DNA from: Nitrospinota bacterium
GTDB lineage: Bacteria > Nitrospinota_A > JADGAW01
NCBI GenBank assembly: GCA_015231815.1
Contig: JADGAW010000040.1
Location: 1 to 12,256, forward strand
Length of the DNA stretch: 12,256 nt
Reading direction: 5' to 3'
Below are positions 7,470 to 12,256 of this stretch, piece by piece. The notes beneath the pieces are model-generated. The model did no database searches. It saw only the letters and a program-made list of their open reading frames with translations, and was not told where the DNA came from. Numbering within the stretch: position 1 is the stretch's first letter; each line of letters opens with the position of its first letter. A program made the translations under genes and the position numbers.

Positions 7470-7931
7470 TTAATCTTTATTGAAGGAAATTTCTATGACA
7501 AAAGGAAAAGCATCCACTTTAAAGGGGATCGAAAGGCATTGACCATTGGAAAGGTTTGATATCTCGTGCCCTTTTCCCACAATAATTGAAGGTATTCCTG
7601 CTTCAAGAGTAAGTCCTTTTTCTGCAAGTATTTTTCTTGCATCACCTGATATCATGTTGGTTAGTTCTCCAACGGCATCCTTAACTTCATCATTTATTTC
7701 CGTGTATTCCTCTCCAAACATGGAGCCAACTATTTTACAAATTGCACCTTTTGAAAGGCTGATTACCATGACGCCTGATTTTGAACCCGAGATACTAATT
7801 ATGCCCGAAATATCACCCCGGGCAACTTTATCTTTTTTAATGAAAGGTTTTGCCGTTAATGGTTTAACAAACGCCATCATTTCGATAACGTTTAGTGTTG
7901 CTCTTTGGTAGGGTTCTATATATTCATTCAT
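7470..7931 (-). CDS. cheX: CheX-like CheY-P phosphatase family protein
   Basis: This 153-residue protein matches the CheC/CheX/FliY phosphatase group, and its length fits CheX. In that family a Glu and an Asn in an E-x-x-N motif on one helix hydrolyse the phosphoryl group on CheY. Here the motif is VGELTNMISG (E89, N92), and it occurs once, as in CheX; CheC has two. The N-terminal FVKPLTAKPF and GDISGIISISG match the CheX start and the beta-sheet used in dimerisation. No cheA, cheY or receptor is in the window, so its partner is unknown; a CheY or another receiver domain elsewhere is likely. It sits 14 bp ahead of hisD, an unexpected partner. A TATAAT lies 34 bp before the start. There is no Shine-Dalgarno, and a second, out-of-frame ATG lies 10 bases upstream. 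The family call is good; the exact role is inferred. Confidence 0.82.
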   Translation of the reverse strand: MNEYIEPYQRATLNVIEMMAFVKPLTAKPFIKKDKVARGDISGIISISGSKSGVMVISLSKGAICKIVGSMFGEEYTEINDEVKDAVGELTNMISGDARKILAEKGLTLEAGIPSIIVGKGHEISNLSNGQCLSIPFKVDAFPFVIEISFNKD

Positions 7932-7964
7932 AGGATTTCATTGAAATTTGTATAAGAACTATTT

Positions 7965-7970
7965 ATTATA
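7965..7970 (-). promoter_or_regulatory. Consensus -10 box for the cheX-hisD unit
   Basis: A perfect TATAAT on the minus strand lies about 34 bp before the cheX-like start. That would give a leader of about 25 nt. No good -35 box is visible at 16-18 bp; TTACCA at 19-bp spacing is the nearest. In such AT-rich DNA a TATAAT alone is weak evidence. Confidence 0.4.
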
Positions 7971-8029
7971 TATTATTTTGAATGCTTCTTGGTAAGTAAG
8001 GACACCGAGGTCAGAATTTAAGAGGAGAA

Positions 8030-8070
8030 TATAAAAGTGTTTTTATTGATGAGTAAAAAACACTTTTATA
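8030..8070 (-). terminator. Perfect 15-bp hairpin downstream of ftsH
   Basis: The arms at 8030-8044 and 8056-8070 are perfectly complementary over 15 bp (TATAAAAGTGTTTTT with its complement), with an 11-nt loop. The stem lies 58 bp past the ftsH stop and about 100 bp before the cheX-like start. It is AT-rich, and each strand carries a T run inside the stem, so it may work as a terminator for ftsH in spite of having no separate U tract. A smaller imperfect hairpin (8107-8126) abuts the ftsH stop. A regulatory role for the genes that follow cannot be excluded. Confidence 0.6.
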
Positions 8071-8127
8071 CTTTTTATCTAAGACTATTTGTTGAAGACA
8101 CTTTCTGCTTTATTTTAAATAAAAGCG

Positions 8128-10287
8128 TCATTCTTCATCTTTGCTGTTCTTTTTATTCTTAAGTTTTCTATTTACTTCTTTTTCCTCATGATGTTCCTCT
8201 TCATGTTGGGCTTCCTTATTCTCATTCTTTTTTGCTGTATCATCCTCATTTTTTGCTTTAAATTCCTGTTCTTCAAAATCCTTCTTCTGGTTTTGATAGG
8301 TATCCTTGAAATTATTAAAAACATCTTTAATTGAATCAAAAGGGGTTACAGGTCGTTCATGAGGTTCACTTTTTTGTTTACCAGCTTCTTTTGCTCTTTG
8401 TTTCTGGTCTTCTTCTTCTGATTTTGCCCGGGCAATAATTCTTTGTCTTTCATTTCTTCTTTCCCTTGCTTTTTTCTTCTTCCAATAAACCTCAAGGTCT
8501 TCTTTATTGCAGATGGCTTTAATATCATCTGCATCAAGGGTTTCTTCTTTTAAAAGGGTTTCCGCTATTGCTTCAAGAAGGTCATAGTTTTCTTTCATAA
8601 GTTTTGTTGCCAGCTTATAAGCATCATCAACCAAACGTCTGACCTCTTCATCAATTTGTTGTGCAGTTTTTTCACTATAATCATTGTCATGTTGTCCCAT
8701 TTCTCTGCCTACAAAAACCGGGGCGTCATTTTTACCATAATGCATTGAGCCCATTTTTTTTGACATTCCCCACTGACAAACCATTTTCTTTGCTGTTGCG
8801 GTAACACGTTCAAGGTCGTTTCCTGCTCCAGTTGTCATAGTATCCAGTGCAACTTCCTCGGCAATTCTTCCTCCCAAAAGAATCGCAAGGTTGTTGTTCA
8901 TATATTTATCAGAGTAAGAATGTTTGTCTTCCTCAGGAAGCTGCATGGTGAGACCAAGAGCTCGACCCCGGGGAATTATTGTTACTTTATGAACGGGGTC
9001 TGTTCCTGGAAGTAACGCAGCAATAAGGGCGTGTCCTGCTTCATGATAGGCAGTATTTCTCTTTTCTTCATCACTTAAAAGAATACTTCGTCGCTCAAGT
9101 CCCATCATTACTTTATCTTTGGCATCCTCAAAATCAACCATTTCGACCCTGACTTTTTCTCTTCGAGCAGCAATTAATGCTGCTTCATTAACAAGGTTTG
9201 CCAAGTCAGCACCAGTAAAACCAGGAGTTCCCCGTGCAATGGTGTTTAAAGTAACATCGTTACATAATTTAACTTTTTGGGTGTGTACTCTGAGAATAGC
9301 TTCTCTTCCTTTTATGTCAGGTCTGTCAACAAATATATGCCGGTCAAAACGACCTGGTCTTGTGAGGGCAGGGTCAAGAACATCACTTCTGTTGGTTGAT
9401 GCAATAATAATAAGACCTTCATTTGTTTCAAAACCATCCATTTCAACAAGAAGTTGGTTTAATGTTTGTTCTCGTTCATCATGTCCGCCTCCCATTCCAG
9501 CACCTCTATGACGACCGACAGCATCAATTTCATCAATAAAAATAATACAGGGGGCGTTTTTCTTACCCTGTTCAAAAAGGTCTCTTACCCGTGACGCACC
9601 AACACCTACAAACATTTCAACAAAGTCTGACCCACTCATGCTGAAAAAAGGAACATTTGCTTCACCGGCTATTGCTTTAGCCAGCAAGGTTTTTCCTGTT
9701 CCCGGAGGTCCTGTTAAGAGTACACCTTTGGGAATCTTACCTCCCAGTTTTACATACTTGCTGGGGTCTCTTAAGAAGTCGGTAATTTCCTCAACCTCTT
9801 CACGAGCCTCATCAATACCTGCAACATCCTTAAAGGTAATTTTATTTTTTTCCTTATCCAGAACTTGAGCACGGCTTTTTCCAAAAGAAAGAGCTTTATT
9901 TCCTCCCCCTTGCATCTGTCGCATAAAGAATATCCAAACTCCCAAAAGCAGTAGCATGGGAAACCATGAAATCAATGCATTTAAAAACCATGAACCTTCA
10001 TCCTTTGGCATTGATTCAATTCTTACATTTTTATCTCTTAAATTCTGAACCAGGTTTGGATCTGATGGAGCATTTGTATAATAACGTTTACCATTCAAAA
10101 GTTTTCCTATTAAATGTTCACCTTGTATGGTAACTTCAATAATCTGTCCTGTATCAACAAGACCCATAAAGTCGCTGTACATTATTTCTTTTTCTTTTGG
10201 AACCGGTTTTTCGAAGACATTGAAGAGTGCAAAGAATATGAGCCCAATTACGAGCCAAAGGGATAGGTTTTTATAAAACTGGTTCAA
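8128..10287 (-). CDS. ftsH: ATP-dependent zinc metalloprotease FtsH
   Basis: FtsH is an inner-membrane AAA+ protease that forms hexamers and degrades misfolded membrane proteins and selected soluble regulators. The 719-residue protein has TM1 at about 8-25, a periplasmic part, and TM2 at about 103-122. The AAA domain has Walker A GPPGTGKT (193-200), the pore loop MFVGVG (225-230), Walker B IIFIDEID (248-255) and the second region of homology with arginine fingers (about 296-316). The zinc protease has HEAGH (415-419), with third ligand D491 in TTGAGNDLERVT. Most FtsH proteins are about 610-650 residues. This one carries an extra charged tail, from about 605 to 719, rich in Lys and Glu with a His/Glu stretch. 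The start is TTG with a good AAGGAG 5 bases upstream; the next Met (36) would lose TM1. It is divergent from recB. Confidence 0.97.
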   Translation of the reverse strand: MNQFYKNLSLWLVIGLIFFALFNVFEKPVPKEKEIMYSDFMGLVDTGQIIEVTIQGEHLIGKLLNGKRYYTNAPSDPNLVQNLRDKNVRIESMPKDEGSWFLNALISWFPMLLLLGVWIFFMRQMQGGGNKALSFGKSRAQVLDKEKNKITFKDVAGIDEAREEVEEITDFLRDPSKYVKLGGKIPKGVLLTGPPGTGKTLLAKAIAGEANVPFFSMSGSDFVEMFVGVGASRVRDLFEQGKKNAPCIIFIDEIDAVGRHRGAGMGGGHDEREQTLNQLLVEMDGFETNEGLIIIASTNRSDVLDPALTRPGRFDRHIFVDRPDIKGREAILRVHTQKVKLCNDVTLNTIARGTPGFTGADLANLVNEAALIAARREKVRVEMVDFEDAKDKVMMGLERRSILLSDEEKRNTAYHEAGHALIAALLPGTDPVHKVTIIPRGRALGLTMQLPEEDKHSYSDKYMNNNLAILLGGRIAEEVALDTMTTGAGNDLERVTATAKKMVCQWGMSKKMGSMHYGKNDAPVFVGREMGQHDNDYSEKTAQQIDEEVRRLVDDAYKLATKLMKENYDLLEAIAETLLKEETLDADDIKAICNKEDLEVYWKKKKARERRNERQRIIARAKSEEEDQKQRAKEAGKQKSEPHERPVTPFDSIKDVFNNFKDTYQNQKKDFEEQEFKAKNEDDTAKKNENKEAQHEEEHHEEKEVNRKLKNKKNSKDEE

Positions 10288-10292
10288 AATTG

Positions 10293-10298
10293 CTCCTT
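10293..10298 (-). promoter_or_regulatory. Shine-Dalgarno fixing the TTG start of ftsH
   Basis: AAGGAG on the minus strand lies 5 nt before the TTG at 10287-10285. It supports the non-ATG start. It is the only clear Shine-Dalgarno at any gene start in the window. Confidence 0.85.
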
Positions 10299-10324
10299 TT
10301 GTTAATTTGTCTTAAAAGATAGTC

Positions 10325-10353
10325 ATTGTACAATATTTCGCATAGGTTGAAAA
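10325..10353 (-). promoter_or_regulatory. Candidate ftsH promoter
   Basis: On the minus strand, TTTTCA (10353-10348) and TACAAT (10330-10325) are spaced by 17 bp. The -10 matches consensus at 5 of 6 bases and the -35 at 4 of 6. The leader would be about 30 nt, including the AAGGAG. On the opposite strand the same bases supply TTGAAA (10347-10352), a possible -35 for recB with TAAAAA at 10369-10374. This would leave recB a very short leader. Both are guesses from sequence alone. Confidence 0.4.
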
Positions 10354-10387
10354 ATAAAACCTGTTTTTTAAAAATCAATGAGTAATT

Positions 10388-12256
10388 ATGACAAACTTTG
10401 ACTTGCTTTATTCCCCCTTGAAAAAGAGCAATCTCATTGAGGCAAATGCAGGAACAGGAAAGACCTACACTATCTCTAAACTCTTTATTCGCTTATTGCT
10501 GGAAAAAAAAGCAGCGGTTAACGAAATTCTTGTTGTTACCTTTACTGAAGCAGCAACTCAGGAGCTCCGAGAAAGAATTTGGCAGGATCTTATTGCTTCA
10601 CAGCAGGCATTTCTTAATGAGGAATCAGAGGATTTATTTTTTAACCATGCGGTAAAGCAGTATAACCGTGAGGAAAGTTTAAAGCTCATCAAAAATAGTA
10701 TAAGATTATTTGATGATATTTCAGTCTTCACTATTCATGGGTTTTGTCAAAAGGCAATCAAGGAAAACGCTTTTGAAAGTGGGTTTACTTTTGATGCTGA
10801 ACTTATAACAAATCAAGACAAACTCATACAGGAAATTTGCGAAGATTTTTGGAGAAGGAAAGTATATGAAGAAGAACCGGAAATCGTAAGTTTTCTCCTC
10901 GAAAATACAAAGGGGCCAGAGTTTTTTAATAAATATTTAAAAAGAAATTTAATGACTGCGCAAGTTTCTTTTTTACCGGAAACAGTACAAATTGACCCAA
11001 AAGAAATAATTGATGCCATTCAGCAATACACAACAATTCTCACACGTTTACTGAATGTCTGGGATTCATCCAAACAGGAAATAAAAATACTTTTAAGCTC
11101 TGATAGTCTGAGCAAAGTAAGCTATAAGGAAGATAAAATACAAGCACTTTGTGAAGAAATAGAGGGAATGGCAACCTCTGAGACTAATCCCATTATTTCA
11201 AAAAATTTTACGTTGCTAACACAATCAAGTATAGATGAAAAGGTTAAAAAGAATTGTACTCCTCCATCGCATGAATTTTTTTCCTTGGCAGAGTTAGTCT
11301 GTAACGCCTCTGAAGCATTGAACCAATTGTTAGAAAGTTTCTTATTGTCCATGCGCATTGAATTTATTTCCTTTGTAAGGAATGAGCTGGATATAAGAAA
11401 GAAAGAGCAAAATGTTCTTTTTTATGATGACCTCATAAGCCGACTCAATTCATCACTTCTTCACAATAAAAAAAACAATAACCTCGTCGAAAAATTAAGA
11501 AAAACCTACAAAGCTGTTCTTATTGACGAATTTCAGGACACTGATTCTCTTCAATATTCAATTTTTAATACTCTCTTTGAGAACGAAACGATATTGTTTT
11601 TAATTGGAGATCCAAAACAGTCTATCTATAGTTTTAGGGGAGCAGATATTTTTGCCTACATAAAGGCAGCACAGGAAGTAAAACAAAAATATTCTTTAAC
11701 AACAAATTTCAGGTCAGATAAAAAGCTTGTTGAGGCAATCAACAGACTTTTTTCAGCATCCGCCAATCCATTTGTTTTTGAGGAAATCTCCTATCATTCA
11801 TCACAAACTCCTTTAAAGAGAACCGAACCTTTACTTTCCATTGATAACGAGGAGGTGGTACCGTTAAAGCTTTGTTTTGTGTCCAGAGAAAAGGACACCA
11901 AGCCTATGGTCAAAGAAGTTGTCCAGAGCAAAATTATTCATGAAGTAGGAGCAGAAGTAGCAAAGCTTATTAAAAAGGGAGTAGCTGGTAATGCAAAAAT
12001 AGAAAAAAGAAACCTGAAGGCAAATGATATTGCAATACTTGTTCGAACACATATTGAGGCAGATAAAATGAAAGCACACCTTGATGAAATGAATATTCCT
12101 TCAGTTGTGGATTCAACGGAAGATATTTTTAAGTCGGAGGAGGCAAAAGAGCTCAGGCTTATTTTGTTAGCAATAAAAGAATCGAGTAACATTAATTTTA
12201 TTAAGATTGCTCTCTCAACGAGCATTTTTGGCAAAGATATAAATGAGGTTTTATTG
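10388..12256 (+). CDS. recB: RecB, exodeoxyribonuclease V beta subunit (N-terminal part, cut by window edge)
   Basis: RecB is the 3'-5' helicase and nuclease subunit of RecBCD, which processes double-strand breaks for recombination. The reading frame is open for 623 codons to the window edge; the family has about 1,100-1,200 residues, so the second half, including the nuclease domain, is not seen. Superfamily 1 helicase motifs are in order: Walker A EANAGTGKTYT (18-28), motif Ia VVTFTEAATQELRERI (49-64), SVFTIHGFCQ (112-121), VLFYDDL (343-349), motif II LIDEFQDTD (378-386), motif III GDPKQSIYSFRGAD (407-420) and motif IV LTTNFRS (437-443). The DEFQDTD and IHGFCQ forms favour RecB over UvrD, Rep or AddA. 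The ATG at 10388 is chosen because the LYSPLKKSNLIEANAGTGKT stretch then begins at the usual distance. No Shine-Dalgarno is seen. A 7-codon frame starting at 10378 overlaps the start. recC and recD are not in the window. Confidence 0.93.
   Translation, partial: MTNFDLLYSPLKKSNLIEANAGTGKTYTISKLFIRLLLEKKAAVNEILVVTFTEAATQELRERIWQDLIASQQAFLNEESEDLFFNHAVKQYNREESLKLIKNSIRLFDDISVFTIHGFCQKAIKENAFESGFTFDAELITNQDKLIQEICEDFWRRKVYEEEPEIVSFLLENTKGPEFFNKYLKRNLMTAQVSFLPETVQIDPKEIIDAIQQYTTILTRLLNVWDSSKQEIKILLSSDSLSKVSYKEDKIQALCEEIEGMATSETNPIISKNFTLLTQSSIDEKVKKNCTPPSHEFFSLAELVCNASEALNQLLESFLLSMRIEFISFVRNELDIRKKEQNVLFYDDLISRLNSSLLHNKKNNNLVEKLRKTYKAVLIDEFQDTDSLQYSIFNTLFENETILFLIGDPKQSIYSFRGADIFAYIKAAQEVKQKYSLTTNFRSDKKLVEAINRLFSASANPFVFEEISYHSSQTPLKRTEPLLSIDNEEVVPLKLCFVSREKDTKPMVKEVVQSKIIHEVGAEVAKLIKKGVAGNAKIEKRNLKANDIAILVRTHIEADKMKAHLDEMNIPSVVDSTEDIFKSEEAKELRLILLAIKESSNINFIKIALSTSIFGKDINEVLL

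Noticed and set aside
7546..7911. Plus-strand open frame of 121 codons opposite the cheX-like gene
   Set aside because: It is antisense to a gene with a clear family motif, and its product shows no domain and low-complexity Ser/Pro/Ile composition.
9119..9511. Plus-strand open frame of 130 codons opposite ftsH
   Set aside because: It covers the highly conserved AAA region on the other strand, and its composition (Ser/Arg/Pro) is typical of a shadow.
11864..12234. Minus-strand open frames opposite recB
   Set aside because: The plus-strand RecB frame is continuous with helicase motifs in order. The opposing frames have no motif and overlap each other.
1..12256. CRISPR array, tRNA, insertion sequence or prophage
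   Set aside because: No regularly spaced repeats, cloverleaf, transposase, integrase or terminal inverted repeats were found on reading both strands. A covariance-model scan was not possible here.

Overview
The window reads as an ordinary chromosomal segment of a low-GC (my impression roughly 35-37%), probably Gram-negative bacterium. It holds nine protein genes, the last cut by the right edge. I see no rRNA, tRNA, CRISPR array, insertion sequence or phage gene. RecB, FtsH, HisD, QueE and a CheX-type protein together suggest a chemotactic, free-living bacterium, possibly of Desulfobacterota or Spirochaetota type. That placement is inference, and no marker here settles it.

Layout. (1) 46-1351: a LUD-domain (LutC/YkgG-like) gene on the minus strand and queE (7-carboxy-7-deazaguanine synthase) on the plus strand. 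Their start codons overlap head to head in a single CATG. (2) 1352-1594: a 243-bp spacer with a small palindromic cluster. (3) 1595-3805: a membrane sensor histidine kinase (CHASE-like sensor, PAS, HisKA, HATPase) with no response regulator beside it. (4) 3865-7931, all minus strand and read in the order cheX-like, hisD, family-4 glycosyltransferase, NDP-sugar epimerase/dehydratase. Spacings are 14, 97 and 35 bp, so co-transcription is plausible. (5) 7932-8127: a spacer with a perfect 15-bp inverted repeat (likely the ftsH terminator) and a consensus -10 box ahead of the cheX-like gene. (6) 8128-10287: ftsH on the minus strand, with a TTG start, a strong Shine-Dalgarno and a long charged C-terminal tail. 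(7) 10388-12256: the N-terminal half of recB on the plus strand, divergent from ftsH across a 100-bp promoter region.

How the genes relate. The contents are mainly housekeeping: queuosine/7-deazaguanine synthesis, histidine synthesis, membrane proteolysis, double-strand-break repair. Added to these are a sensory kinase, a CheY-P phosphatase-like protein and two likely surface-glycan enzymes. No single pathway joins them. The oddities are in expression signals: the overlapping divergent starts, the near absence of Shine-Dalgarno sequences except at ftsH, pyrimidine-rich bases directly before most ATGs, and the pairing of a CheX-like gene with hisD. I found no convincing evidence of a new multi-gene system.
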